Numbered from the stretch's first letter, positions 44,501 through 56,267 are shown. The stretch: DNA of 64,000 nt from Chelydra serpentina (GCA_037349315.1 JBAIAC010000130.1:62001-126000); one strand, 5' to 3'. Numbers and translations are program-made. The notes: a model not told the origin generated them from the sequence alone.

Positions 44501-46068
44501 TGGGGCCCCTGACTGGGGTCTGGGGCCCCTGGCTGGGGGTCTCGCTCTAGGGGGGGTCCGGGGCCCCTGGCTGGGCGTCTGGGGCCCCTGGCTGGGGGTC
44601 TGGGCTCTGGGGGGGTCTGGGGCCCCTGGCTGGGGGTCTGGGCTCTGTGGGGGTCTGGGGCCCCTGGCTAGGGGCTGGGCTCTGGGGGGGGTCTGGGGCC
44701 CCTGGCTGGGGGCTGGGCTCTGGGGGGGTCTGGGACCCCTGGCTGGGGGTCTGGGGCCCCTGGCTGGGGGCTGGGCTCTGGGGGTGTCTGGGGCCCCTGG
44801 CTAGGGGCTGGGCTCTGGGGGGGTATGGGGCCCCTGGCTCGGGGCTAGGCTCTGGGGGGGTCTGGGGCCCCTGGCTGGGGTTTGGGGCCCCTGGCTGGGG
44901 CTCTGGCGGGGGTCTGGGGCTGGGGCCCCTGGCTGGGGGTCTGGCAGGGGTCTGGGGCTGGGGGTCTGGGCTCTGGGGGGCGTCTGGGGTCCCTGGCTGG
45001 GGGTCTGGGGCCCCTGGCTGGGGGCGGGGGTCTGGGGGGTCTGGGGCCCCTGGCTGGGTGTCTGGGCTCTGGGGGGGTCTGGGGCCCCTGGCTGGGGGTC
45101 TGGGCTCAGGGGAGGTCTGGGGCCCTGTTTGGGCTCTGGGGGGGGTCTGGGGTCCCTGGCTGGGGGCTGGGCTCTGGGGGGGGTCTGGGGCCCCTGGCTG
45201 GGGGTCTGGGCTCTGGGGAGGTCTGGGGCCCCTGGCTCGGGGTCTGGGCTCTGGGGGGTTCTGGGGCCCCTGGCTGGGGGTCTGGGCTCTGGGGGGTGTC
45301 TGGGGCCCCTGGCTGGGGGTCTGGGGCCCCTGGCTGGGGGACGGGCTCTGTGGGAGGGGTCTGGAGCCCCTGGCTGGGGGTCTGGGGCCCCTGGCTGGGG
45401 GCAGGGGTCTGGGGCCCTTGGCTGGGGGCTGGGCTCTGGGGTGGTCTGGGGCCCCTGGCTTGGGGTCTGGGCTCTGGGGGGGTCTCGGGCCCATGGCTGG
45501 GGGTCTGGGGCCCCTGGCTGGGGGCTGGGCTCTGGGGGGGTCTGGGGCCCCTTGCTGGGCTCTGGGGGGGTCTGGGGCCCCTGGCTGGGCTCTGGGCTCT
45601 GGGCGGGTCTGGGGCCCCTGGCTGGGGGCTGGGCTCTGGGGCGGTCTGGAGCCCCTGGCTGGGGGTCTGGGCTCGGGGGGGGGGGGTCTGGGTCCCCTGG
45701 CTGGTGTCTGGGCTCTGGCTGGGGGTCTGGGGCCCCTGGCTGGGGGTCTGGGCTCAGGGGGTATCTGGGGTCCTGTCTGGGCTCTGGGGGGGGGTCTGGG
45801 GCCCCTGGCTGGGGGTCTGGGTTCTGGGGGGGGGTCTGGGGCCCCTGGCTGGGGGCCCTGGCTGGGGGTCAGGGCTCTGGGGGGGGGGTGTCTGGGGCCC
45901 CTGGCTAGGGGCTGGGCTCTGGGGGGGTCTGGGGCCCCTGGCTGTCGGTCTGGGCTCTGTGGGGGGTCTGGGGCCCCTGGCTCGGGGTCTGGGCTATGGG
46001 GGGGTCTGGGGCCCCTGCCTGGGGGTCTGGGCTCTGAGGGGGGTCGGGGGCCCCTGGCTGGGGGCTGG
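35590..46068. repeat. 10.5-kb G-rich minisatellite with higher-order repeats
   Basis: The basic unit is about 38-40 bp: GGTCTGGGGCCCCTGGCTGG, GGGTCTGGGCTCTGGGGG. Variants include CTGACTGGGG, CTGGCTGGGCGTC, GGGATCTGGGCTCC and CTGTCTGGGG. A marker unit, CCTCTTGCTGGGCATCTGGG, recurs near 35940, 36690, 37768, 38547, 39293, 40077, 42272 and 43613, with a variant near 41300, showing longer units of about 0.75-1.3 kb. Segment 40261-41290 reappears at 42458-43487 with a 2,197-bp shift and identical translations over at least 717 bp, so recent expansion occurred. Frames over 1,000 codons on both strands are repeat artefacts (Gly/Trp/Leu-rich plus, Pro/Arg/Gln-rich minus). The plus strand has enormous G-quadruplex potential. 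From about 44550 the units become more irregular. Confidence 0.93.
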
Positions 46069-46071
46069 GAA

Positions 46072-47524
46072 TGTGACATCCCCTATTCTGCTTTTCTCCC
46101 CTCTGGAAAACTGCGGAAACATCCGGTTCCATTGGGACAATTCATCCCCCGAGTCCTTGTCCTAAATCTGGGGGTGCGGGAGGGGGGAAGGGGGTTCGCG
46201 CTGCCCCACAACGGTCTCTCCCACAGCGCTCTGGACTCGTTCTTCCTGAAACCTGGTGTCACGGACACCACTGTTGATCCAGAGTCACTGCCGGGACAGA
46301 CGAGGAGTGACTCCAGATGGACAGTGGGGCAAATGAGATCAGCAATTCTCCCTGTGAGGAGGGGCTCTCATTAGCTGCTCCCCCCAGAGAGCTCAAGGAG
46401 GGAAGGCTGCTCCAACGCCCTGTCCCTCTCTGCTCAGGATATTGGGGTTCAGCTTCCTGGGTCAGACCCTGCAGCCTCCATCGTGATCTGGGCGACCAGG
46501 CTTAGCAGCTGCTGCTCCCCCAGCGGGGTCTATGCTGGGAAGTGACCTTCATTAAAGCTTCTTCTCTGCCCGGCCAGGTGATGACTTTCTCCAGCTTCCA
46601 CCAGCCCCCTAGGGCAGCCCTGAGCCCTGTTAATACTAAATTCTGAGCCAGAGATTCCAGGTAACTGGAAGAAACGAAGGGAAAATGCTGGGGTCTGGCC
46701 TTAAAATGACTCTACTCAAACAGACCCTCCCCCCTCATTTCTCGTCCCATTAGCAATTGCAGGAGCAAATCCAGCCTTGGGGGGCAAACAACCCAGCAAT
46801 GGGACTTTCCTACCAGACGGGCAGGGAGAGGGGACAGGGAAAAGGAGAAAGAGAGACTGAAAGGAGCCATGGGAGAGAAGAGTTTTGAGAGCGATTTCCA
46901 GATCTCTAATCTGCCCAGACAGATGTATTACTGCACCCTAGGTAAAATCATTTTCCTGTGGAAAAGATGAGGATCAAACAGAGGAAGACCCAGTTCCTGA
47001 CTCCATATCCCTCCTACTGGGGTGTGGCTGCCGTGGGGTCAGTGTCCAAGGGAATCCCCCACAGTAAATACTTTGGCTCTGCTTTTTTCTAGCATTGTGT
47101 TCAGATGCTTTGTTACAGAATCGGGGGAGGGAGAAAAGAGGTTAAAAATGTCTCTGTGGGTTTAGCCTGGCAGGAGTGGCCAGGTCTCCACTGTAATAAA
47201 GAGATCGAGCATTTTCTCAGCATGGCAGACTCTAGGGTGTCGGTCTGCAGGGAAAAAGCCTGGGGGAATCGTGCTGTGAAATTAATTAAAGCCTGTTCTG
47301 AAACCTCCACAACTGCCCTTCTCACCCTGCCAGGCTGCAGAATAATGTCTGTGTTTTGCTCCAGTTCATCCCATCCTCCCATGGGACAGGGGAGAGAAAT
47401 GGCTGCAGAGGAGCCAGTTCAGGTAGGGATTATCAGGGGGTTGCTGGTGGGTTCCTGCGGGAGGAAGAGGGACAGCAAATACACCGGAGATGGGAACGTT
47501 TGCACTGTCTGGTTTGGAGGTTGG
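46072..47524 (+). repeat. Segmental duplication, zinc-finger 5' region, copy 2 (inverted partner 765-2175)
   Basis: This matches the minus strand of 765-2175, from just right of the G-rich array to the insertion site of a MITE. It contains the leader region (about 47092-47335, also at 28670-28890) and the first coding exon. This is the collinear arrangement with the KRAB exon at 49.8 kb. Confidence 0.8.
47399..47422 (+). pseudogene. First coding exon of KRAB zinc-finger gene copy 2 (MAAEEPVQ)
   Basis: ATG begins MAAEEPVQ, directly followed by a GTAGGG donor. Phase 0 matches the KRAB-A exon at 49788. An upstream in-frame region (SSSSHPPMGQGRE) could be a longer N-terminus, but MAAEEP is the usual start in the family. 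The exon is intact. The gene is dead because of the downstream stop and deletion. Confidence 0.65.
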
Positions 47525-47528
47525 AGCT

Positions 47529-47606
47529 AGGATGACCAGACAGCAAGTGTGAAAAATTTGAGAGGGAAGTGGCACAAGGATGCAAATAGTGCACACGCAC
47601 ATGCAC
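47529..47606. mobile_element. Partial MITE remnant left of the complete copy
   Basis: AGGATGACCAGACAGCAAGT with GTGAAAAATT resembles the left terminal repeat of the GGGTGACCAGA family. It is followed by unrelated sequence (GGCACAAGGATGCAAATAGT). The unit is repeated immediately at 47607, suggesting a nested or tandem insertion. Confidence 0.5.
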
Positions 47607-47732
47607 ACTAGGGTGACCAGACAACAAATGTGAAAAATTGGGACGGGGGTGGGGGGTAATAGGAGCCTATCTAAGAAAAAGACCCCAAAATCAGGACTGT
47701 CCCTATAAAATCGGGACATCTGCTCACCCTAG
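47607..47732 (-). mobile_element. MITE, GGGTGACCAGA family, complete
   Basis: Inverted ends TAGGGTGACCAGA and (reverse complement of the right end) TAGGGTGAGCAGA, with TA on both sides. The interior matches the reverse complement of 26047-26167. The inverted paralogue near 750 has no insertion between the corresponding flanks. Confidence 0.8.
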
Positions 47733-49182
47733 TTGGGGCGGGACAGGAAATTCACAGGATGGAGACTGGGAGGAGGCCTGGGTGGGGCAAACCTGCTGGG
47801 AGATGTTTAATAAGTGGCCTAGATTCTAGCAACGGACCCCTGAGGTTGGAAGGTGGAAATGCCCTAATTTGTGGAACAGGAAACAACCCACCTAGGTGGG
47901 GCTGGGAAAATGGAGCAGATCCCAGTGCTGGAGCCTGACCTGAGTAACCAGCGGCTGCTCTGAGATCTAGATCTAGGGGGGCACCCACCAATGAGGCTTA
48001 GGGAGGGTTCTTAAGCGTTTTCTGTCTGAGCCCCCTCAACACGCTATAAACCCCCCTCGGCCCTGCATCGGCATGTTTCTCTGCATATAAAAGCCAGGGC
48101 TGGCATTAGGGGCTGGTAACCAGGGCAAGTGCCTGGGGCCCCATGTGACAGGCCCCCCCGCAAAGCTAATTGCTCATAGTTTGGCTTCAGCCCCTGGGGG
48201 CAGGGCTCAGGACCCAGCCTTCAGCCCCATGCAGGGAGGTTTCATCTTTCTGCCTCAGGCCCAAGCGAGTCTAACACTGGCCCTGCTTGGAGGACCCCCT
48301 GAAACCTGCTTACAGCTCCCCAGAGGTCCAGGGACTCCTGCCTTGGGGGATATGCCCCTCCCCCCATATCCAGCTCCAGGGCTGGCGTTGGAGAAAATGG
48401 CACCCTGGGCAAACTTAAATTTTGGTGCCCCCCCGCCCCATCACCCCTGGCCCTCATGAGCTCGCCACCATCCCCTCCAGGCCCCGATGCCTCCCTCCGG
48501 TGCTTACTTTGTATTGAAAGAGCGGCCGGAGCTCAGCCCCAGCACAGATTAAGCCCTGGCAGGGCGGCCTGATAGCAGTGGCTGCCGACCAAGTGCCCAG
48601 CTCTGAAGGCAAAGCCACCGCCAGCAGCAGCGCAGAGGTAAGGGTGGCCTGGTATGTGGTGTACTGTGCAGCCTTTTCTTTTATTTAAAGTGCATGTTGT
48701 GATGTGGTGTTACACCGCCCTGGGTCCGCCTCTGGTGGCTACAGTTCCAAACTTAACAGAGTGAAAGTCACCTCGGCTACTCGCTTCACATGTATCGTCC
48801 AGGAACACACAGACCAAGGGCAGTGACCACACTGACATTCACACGTACAAGGTCTAGTCTGTTTGACCCATTTTATGAAAGTTACAATGAAAGTTCTGAA
48901 TCCCCAAGCATAGAGAAATTCTGTAAAGCCCTATGCAAAAGTTACAAATCTAGTTCTACTCCCATCCTTAGCAATAGTGGTAGGGTCTGATGAGTCTCCA
49001 ATGGATTGATCATCAGTAGAGGGATGGTTCCTGCTGGAGTATTCCATAGGGAGCTCAATTTTCCCACTCTGGGCACCCCCTTTTTATAATGTGGTTCTGA
49101 TCATCTCTCATTAACATTCACGCACATTTGGAAGCAGAGGTGCCTTTACAGAATTTTTTAATTTAAAATTAATCTTCTGGCT
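47733..49182 (+). repeat. Segmental duplication block 1, copy 2 (partner 5302-6755)
   Basis: Direct counterpart of 5302-6755, with the same two CAGGGCTGGC-starting repeats. Intronic in the gene model. No exon is seen. Confidence 0.8.
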
Positions 49183-49391
49183 AATTTTTCACACTGTTAC
49201 CACTTGATTCCTCTTTCCCCATAATCGTAGGGCATCGGGTTATTCCTCAGTCATTTACTTATGTCAGCTTTTCTTTGCTCCAAGGCCTCAAATAGCTAAA
49301 CTCTTGCAGGTCTCAGCCTACAGGCCTTGTGTTTCAATCCTATTTACTTAGATACCAAATACATGATTATTCTCTCTCTATACTCACTGCA

Positions 49392-50333
<942 letters not shown>

Positions 50334-52053
50334 CCTTGGGGGTCTAGTGCACTCAAGGGGCACCTCCCAAGGACGGGTTAAAAGACAAGGCATTGCACAG
50401 ATCCTATGAATCCATGACAGTGTCCATGGGCCTTATGGGGAAAAGATACAACACAAGAAAAGCATCTAAATGCGTATTTACCATCAGTCCCCTCATCAGT
50501 CCGCTTGGGAAACCCTGATCGTTTCCAAAGTGTATTAAAACCTTCCTTAAAAGCTTACCTCTTGGTTATCAGGTCATGACAGTTTGTAGCCCCAAAAGAC
50601 CCCTCTCAGTCAGCTCAAACTCAGGTGTTTCTCCCCAAGAAGTCTGTCTGTCTTCAGTCTCCCAAAAGAGGTAAAATCAGTCACTGCCCCTTTCTGCGTG
50701 GGACAAAGCTTCAAAAGCTGGAGATCTGCATAACCAGCCTTGAGATCTGGCATTCATCACCCCTTAGTGACACCAGATTTCACAGGAAACCCATCCCTCA
50801 GCCCTCCCCGGTGTCATCTGGCCCATCTCAGCATCATAGTCTGTGGAGTATTCATGCTCTCAAGGGCTGGCTCAGATATACAGATAACAGTCAGAACTAG
50901 GGCCAGTGTTTGCTGGCAATGAAAACAGAGTAATTGACAAACATGAGCAATATATAATCCTTTACAGCCTGAAAGTGCATTTGGGGGAGGGGACAGGAGC
51001 CAGCCGTGTGGGGGAGGTGGGGCCCAGACACTGGGCATTGAGAGCCTAGAGCCGGCTGTGTGCTGGGGAGATGGGACATGAACCCGCTGTGCGCAGGGGA
51101 GATGAGCAGGGGAGAGGGGCTGTGGACGCAGCCGAGAGCAGCTGCGAGCGCCGTCTGCTCTGCAGCATGATGTGGGAGCCTGGCGTCCCCCTTTCAAGGT
51201 TCCCCTGGGCAGGGTTCCCCTACCTGCCCAGGGGAAGCTGCACAGTGGTTTTGCTGAACCCAGACTTGCATGAGGAGGGAAGAAATTAGCAGCAAGTCTC
51301 AACCGCAGCTAGTCCCCAGCCTCTGCCCTGTGCCCTGGGGTGGAGTCAGGTGTCCCCAGGCAGAAATCTGGGGCAGGGGGGGAGTGGGGCGTGACCATGT
51401 GTGCCCTGGCCACACATCACCTCCGCCCCACACCCTGGGGATGAGTCAGGTGTCTCTGGGCAGACATCTGGGGGGTTGTGACCCTACATGCCCCACCCAC
51501 CCTCTGTTCAGCAATTCCGGATATGAAGGGTGATTCCAGAAATGAAGAGTAATTCCAGAAAAAAATGCAGTAAAAGTGGCAATTTCCAGAAAACACTGGC
51601 CCTAGTCATACCATTAAATACAATAGTTTCAAGAGATATGCCTGTGTTCATCAGATCTGTCACTCTGCCTTCACATAGTTCACTCTGCTGGTGGGTTCTA
51701 CCCCTTCCCCCATTCTGTGTCTGTCTGGTCTATTTAGATTGTAAATTCTTCAGGGCATGGGCCATCTACTATTCTGGGTTTGTACCTTGCCTAGCACAAT
51801 GGGGACCCACTTCTTACTTGGTCCTTAGGCACAAAGGTAATGAATATGATTTATAATAATAACAACTCTCCTGCCACTTTAAGTCAAGGAAGATGGCCTT
51901 GGGATATTACTACTTAAAAATGAGCAGGAGTTAAAACCATGGAATATTCCTTGTGACAAGTATCCCACAAATTACACTGACCTCCCTTGTTTTCTTTGCC
52001 TTGAACAGGGTTTCCAGTTTTCAAACCTGATGTGATCTCGCAGCTGGAATGAG
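50334..52053 (+). repeat. Segmental duplication block 3, copy 2, with empty LTR site and truncated KRAB-B exon
   Basis: Direct counterpart of 8848-10030 plus 10535-11062. At 51521-51535 a single AAGGG marks the empty site of the LTR present in copy 1. At 52005-52053 the KRAB-B exon begins (GFPVFKPDVISQLE) and reaches the shared TGA at 52046-52048. Sequence then switches to the block matching 13022 onward, so the rest of that exon and the zinc-finger exon are missing. Confidence 0.83.
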
Positions 52054-53870
52054 GGAAATGGACAACAATCTACAGCAACCTCATTAACCACAAACACACT
52101 CTCATCATGCTCCAGCCAGAAGGGAAATGAGCAGAAATTCTTGCTGTTCAGTCACGGACACACTTACACAACTGCACAGCAGTGCGTCTGTTGTGGAAGC
52201 TGGTGTGAGCAAACAATGGGAAATGATCACTCAATGAGAACAGAAGTAGATGTGGCATGAGATACCTGTGTCAGTCAAGTAGTTGTGGCTGAGTGGTTAA
52301 GGTGATGGACTCCATTGGGATCTCACTGTGCAGGTTCAAATCCTGTCAACTACGGAGGAACTTGTGGTTCTTTAGTTTCAGTACCTGAGCATCCTTGGTG
52401 TCAAGCGGAGCTAGGTCTTGTCTCATCTCACTCTCAGGCTGTGTCCACACTGCTGAGTTATGCCACTTTAGTTAAACCGTTATAATTAAACTGCTGTTGC
52501 ATGTCCACACTATGCTGCTTGTGTCACCAGAGCGCATCCACGCCAGCAGCCCTTGAAACGCCCCAAAGAGCAGTGCATTGTGGGTAGCTATCGCACTGTG
52601 CAACTGGCCGCAGGGTGCTGTGGGAGGGGTTTGCAATGGCTCATGGGCCGGTGCAGCATCACATGATGCAGGTTTCTCTGTCCCATTGTTCCATGGGCAG
52701 CCTACTAGATTGCCAGCTGCTTCTCCACTGAAGTGTGTGTGGCAGGGCAGAGAGTGTGTGTGTGTGTGTGGCACGGCAGAGAGTGTGTGTGTGTGTATGT
52801 GTGGAGAGCCAGTCTGTGCGTTGGGGAAGAGAGAGTGTGCTGGCACACTGTGTCTAAGCTCAGACAGCTGCTGGAACCAACCAGTCCTCAGGCAGGGGAA
52901 GGGGGACACCCCAGTCCTGAAGCAAGGGGAGGGAAACACCCCTGACATCAGCCCCCGCTTCCCTCACTGGTTCAGCTCATCACAGCACAGCAGTGTCTCT
53001 CCCTCTCTCTCACACACACACACACACGCTGCTGCCAGCCTGGCTCTGTATCAGGGGGGCTGGAACAGGGGGGTTACCAGCCGTAAGGACGAACAGTGGA
53101 GGGGGGAACAGGACGGAGGTCTGACGAGAAGAGGCATTCTGTGTTTGTGGCCTTGGGGGAACAGGGTGGGACGGAGCCTCAGGGAGACGGGGCGGTGTAG
53201 GGTTGGGGCCTCAGGGAGAAGGGGAGGCGTGAGTGCAGGTCCTTGCAGGAAAGGGTCATCATGGGGTGAGTTTAGATGCCGGTGGCCCCCCCCCACTGTA
53301 AGGAGCTTCCGCCCCCCAGCTCCGTGGTCGCCGTGCGGGGGAGCAGCATCCCCCTGCAGTGATTTGCTCCTTGCTGCCGGAGCAGAGCAGCAGGCTCAGT
53401 CGTCAGAACTTCCCGGAGCGATGAGAGGGGAGGGGCCCAGCCTCTGGAGCAGGAACGCAGGGCAGGGAGTTCCCGGCGGGCATTGTGGGATACTGGCGGA
53501 GGCCAGTTCTGGTGATATAATGACCAGCAGCGTTTACACTGACACTTTGTCACTCTCCGTTTGCTGCAAAAAGCTCCAGGCCTCTCGTCGAGGTGGTTTG
53601 ATTTTGTCACCAGCAGAGGGCAGATTTGTCGCCAGACGTGGCATTGCCGTGTGTGCACCAGCCAAAAGCTGGCGATCGAGGGAGCATCGTGTGTTTTCCA
53701 CATGCCTGAGCAATATAATGATGCTGAAATAACTTTGTAGTGCAGACCTGGCCAAGGATTCACACACACAGAAGCTTTCCAGGAAACCTTCCCCTGCTCC
53801 TCTGCTTTGCAGAATCCAAACACAAGCAAAGGCCCAGGTGGGGGCTGGCAGGGAGTCAGGTGTGGATAGA
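52052..53870 (+). repeat. Segmental duplication block 4, copy 2 (partner 13022-14753)
   Basis: Direct counterpart of 13022-14753. A TG microsatellite at 52733-52802 is expanded with an extra GTGGCA-GGCAGAGA unit compared with copy 1. The open frame over 52578-53732 crosses this repeat and non-coding sequence and has no domain. Confidence 0.8.
52279..52354 (+). pseudogene. tRNA-Ser pseudogene lacking the anticodon loop
   Basis: This matches 13250-13331, but the anticodon loop is missing: GATGGACTCCATTGG joins the two stem strands directly. Acceptor GTAGTTG/CAACTAC and both promoter boxes are intact. About six bases including the anticodon were deleted, so it cannot decode. Confidence 0.85.
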
Positions 53871-53892
53871 CACTATGGTTTAGTCACTGCTG

Positions 53893-53914
53893 GGCACTAT
53901 GTCTTAGCTCGTTA
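53893..53914 (+). pseudogene. tRNA-Thr remnant (first 22 nt)
   Basis: GGCACTATGTCTTAGCTCGT and TA aligns with the first 22 bases of tRNA-Thr at 14767 and then continues into sequence matching 14973 onward. The deletion joined GTTA of the D loop to a GTTACTGAAAG-type sequence, with short shared bases at the join. It removed the rest of the tRNA and the CR1 fragment. Confidence 0.65.
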
Positions 53915-54195
53915 CTGAAAGTTTGGGAGTTAAGAGCCGACAGGTCCGTGTGCCAGTCCCCTCCCAGACGACCCCTCCCTCTGGGACAGGGGCAGGTCTG
54001 ACTCTCACACCAAATGGCTCCTTGTGGCTGCCAGAATCTGTGGGCAGCTCATTTAGTTTACGCCGAGGGTTGAGTCCTGCTTTGTGCACCGTGTCTGAGA
54101 CTGAAAATCCTAAACCACCCTTTGAAATAACGAATGCAGCAGGACATGTTATGGTCCCTGCTGCAAAGCAGACAGACCAGTGGAGAGCTGAGTCC
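53915..54195 (+). repeat. Segmental duplication block 5, copy 2 (partner 14965-15255)
   Basis: Direct counterpart of 14965-15255 and reverse of 57487-57700. No gene is seen. Confidence 0.75.
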
Positions 54196-54229
54196 AGGGT
54201 AACACTTCACAGGGCTGAGTAAGGCCGGC

Positions 54230-54335
54230 AAAATTAATCTTCCCCTCATGGGCCTCTCACAATGACATCCTTTTTGTGTGCCAGGACTGACAAAAACATC
54301 CCAGACACAGAAGCAGCAGGTCAAAATAGTCACTT
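54230..54335 (+). repeat. Short duplication shared with 59272-59395
   Basis: Both contain AATGACATCCTTTTTGTGTG (or AATGACGTCC), AAAACATCCC and AGAAGCAGCAGG. In this copy a tRNA-Phe-like gene follows. In the other, sequence after GGGGCCGAAGG diverges. It may be an upstream region carried along with tRNA copies. Confidence 0.6.
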
Positions 54336-54341
54336 GTAGAT

Positions 54342-54414
54342 GCTGAAGTAGCTCAGTGAGGAGAGCATTAGACTGATGATCTAGAGGACCCTAGTTCACC
54401 CCCAGATTTTAGCC
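54342..54414 (+). tRNA. tRNA-Phe body with GAT anticodon
   Basis: The sequence GCTGAAGTAGCTCAGTGAGG, AGAGCATTAGACT and the end TTTTAGC are close to tRNA-Phe. The loop CTGATGA gives GAT, the Ile anticodon, in place of GAA. The T arm (CCTAG/CCAGA, loop TTCACCC) is poorly paired and the B box is weak. Probably a pseudogene with an anticodon shift. Confidence 0.6.
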
Positions 54415-54534
54415 TGCTCCTTGGGGTCAGGGCTGGGCTGTTTTCTGGAAGGGCAGCAGTGGGTTTACCTGCCATGAGTCCCTTATTTCACGCCCCACAG
54501 CAGGGAAAAGCAGCGTGTGCTTGTGTACCCAGTT

Positions 54535-54731
54535 GGCCCATGTGAGCTTTCTTTCTTCTCTTGCTCCTTCTCAGCAATGGGAAGGAAAAGAAGCTCTCCT
54601 TCAAGCTGGAGTCACAAGGGCGACGTAAGGATGACTTCCTGAGCGCTGGCTCCAGACCTTCGCTCTACCAGCCGACCCATCGAAGACCTGCCACCACTTT
54701 CTCCAGTTTCTCCACCCGGTAAGATAGGTGA
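54535..54731. repeat. Flank of 57-bp array, inverted partner of 29557-30100
   Basis: Matches the reverse complement of the flank at 29557-30100 but lacks the 346-bp hAT-type element, giving its empty site near 54675. Confidence 0.75.
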
Positions 54732-55806
54732 GCCACCCGGTGTCACTGTTGCTCTCTGAGAGAGATGCTGTGTGCATTACCGCACGTGGCCACCCAGTGT
54801 CACTGTTGCTCTCTGAGAGAGACGCTGTGTGCATTACCCCACGTGGCCACCCGGTGTCACTGTTGCTCTCTGAGAGAGACGCTGTGTACATTACCCCACG
54901 TGGCCACCCAGTGTCACTGTTGCTCTCTGAGAGAGACGCTGTGTGCATTACCCCACGTGGCCACCCGGTGTCACTGTTGCTCTCTGAGAGAGACGCTGTG
55001 TGCATTACCCCAGATGGCCACCCAGTGTCACTGTTGCTCTCTGAGAGAGACGCTGTGTGCGTTACCCCACGTGGCCAGCCGGTGTCACTGTTGCTCTCTG
55101 AGAGAGACGCTGTGTGCGTTACCCCACGTGGTCACCCGGTGTCACTGTTGCTCTCTGAGAGAGACGCTGTGTGCATTACCCCACGTGGCAACCCGGTGTC
55201 ACTGTTGCTCTCTGAGAGAGACGCTGTGTGCATTACCCCACGTGACCGCCCAGTGTCACTGTTGCTCTCTGAGAGAGACGCTGTGTGCATTACCCCACGT
55301 GGCCACCCGGTGTCATTGTCGCACTCTGAGAGAGATGCTGTGTGCATTACCGCACGTGGCCACCCAGTGTCACTGTTGCTCTCTGAGAGAGATGCTGTGT
55401 GCATTACCGCACGTGACCTCCCAGTGTCACTGTTGCTCTCTGAGAGAGATGCTGTGTGCATTACCGCACGTGGCCACCCAGTGTCACTGTTGCTCTCTGA
55501 GAGAGATGCTGTGTGCATTACCCCACGTGGCCACCCGGTGTCGCTGTTGCTCTCTGAGAGAGACGTTGTGTGCGTTACCCCACGTGGCCACTCGGTGTCA
55601 CTGTTGCTCTCTGAGAGAGACGCTGTGTGCATTACCGCACGTGGCCACCCGGTGTCACTGTTGCTCTCTGAGAGAGACGCTGTGTGTGTTACCCCACGTG
55701 GCCACTCGGTGTCACTGTTGCTGAGAGACACTGTGTGCATTACCCCACGTGGCCACCCGGTGTCACTGTTGCTCTCTGAGAGAGATGCTGTGTGCATTAC
55801 CCCACA
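54727..55806 (-). repeat. 57-bp satellite, about 19 units, inverted relative to 28911-29556
   Basis: Units read GTGTCACTGTTGCTCTCTGA, GAGAGACGCTGTGTGCATTA, CCCCACGTGGCCACCCG, exactly 57 bp. CACGTG is intact in about 17 of 18 full units, and most differences are transitions (for example CGCT/TGCT, CACCCG/CACCCA). One unit near 55720 is shorter. Long cysteine-rich or serine-rich frames on both strands arise from the stop-free unit with 57 divisible by three. I do not regard them as genes. Confidence 0.93.
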
Positions 55807-55902
55807 GGTGTCTTCTCTCATACAAATGCTAAGCAGTTGGTGGTGTGATGTTACAGGTGAGCTGGAAATGAGGCTATTTCTTCAGGTGAAAGACAATGAT
55901 TG

Positions 55903-56004
55903 TGTCAGGAGTGGGATGTGAACACACACCTCTATATGGAGCCCAGAACAACATATGATGAAAAGACAAAGCCTTGATGCCCTAGATCACTCGGCCAGAC
56001 TGAC
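55903..56004 (-). pseudogene. tRNA-Leu-like relic with possible intron
   Basis: The minus strand starts GTCAGTCTGGCCGAGTGATC and TAGGGC, and ends TTCACATCCCACTCCTGACA, as in intron-containing tRNA-Leu(CAA). Between them are about 15-20 extra bases after the anticodon arm (TCTTTTCATCATATG), where the intron of that gene normally lies. The anticodon stem no longer pairs and the acceptor has two mismatches, so it is a pseudogene. The anticodon cannot be read with confidence. Confidence 0.55.
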
Positions 56005-56267
56005 ACTGTTAGTCAAGCGATTTATGAATCGCAGTTTCTTTAACATGGTCAAACAATCAGGTTCCCTCCTAGGCCAGGCTGCAGCCCAGCTTCAGGACTC
56101 AGAGGAAATGGAGCTCACACCCCTACCTACAGGACTCCAGGCATGGCCAGGTTTATGGATGAAACGTCCCCTCTGGCGCTCAAGTCACAACAACGAGCAG
56201 GCAAAAGACAGGCTCCCACGTCATTGGAGAGAGCAAGACGAAGCCTTGGAACACCCAGCAGCGTTAA

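Noticed and set aside
52578..53732. Open frame of 384 codons
   Set aside because: It crosses a TG microsatellite and non-coding duplicated DNA. Copy 1 does not keep the frame.
54728..55921. Cysteine-rich repeated peptide frame of 397 codons
   Set aside because: The 57-bp unit is divisible by three and lacks stops, so both strands are open. Nothing suggests translation.
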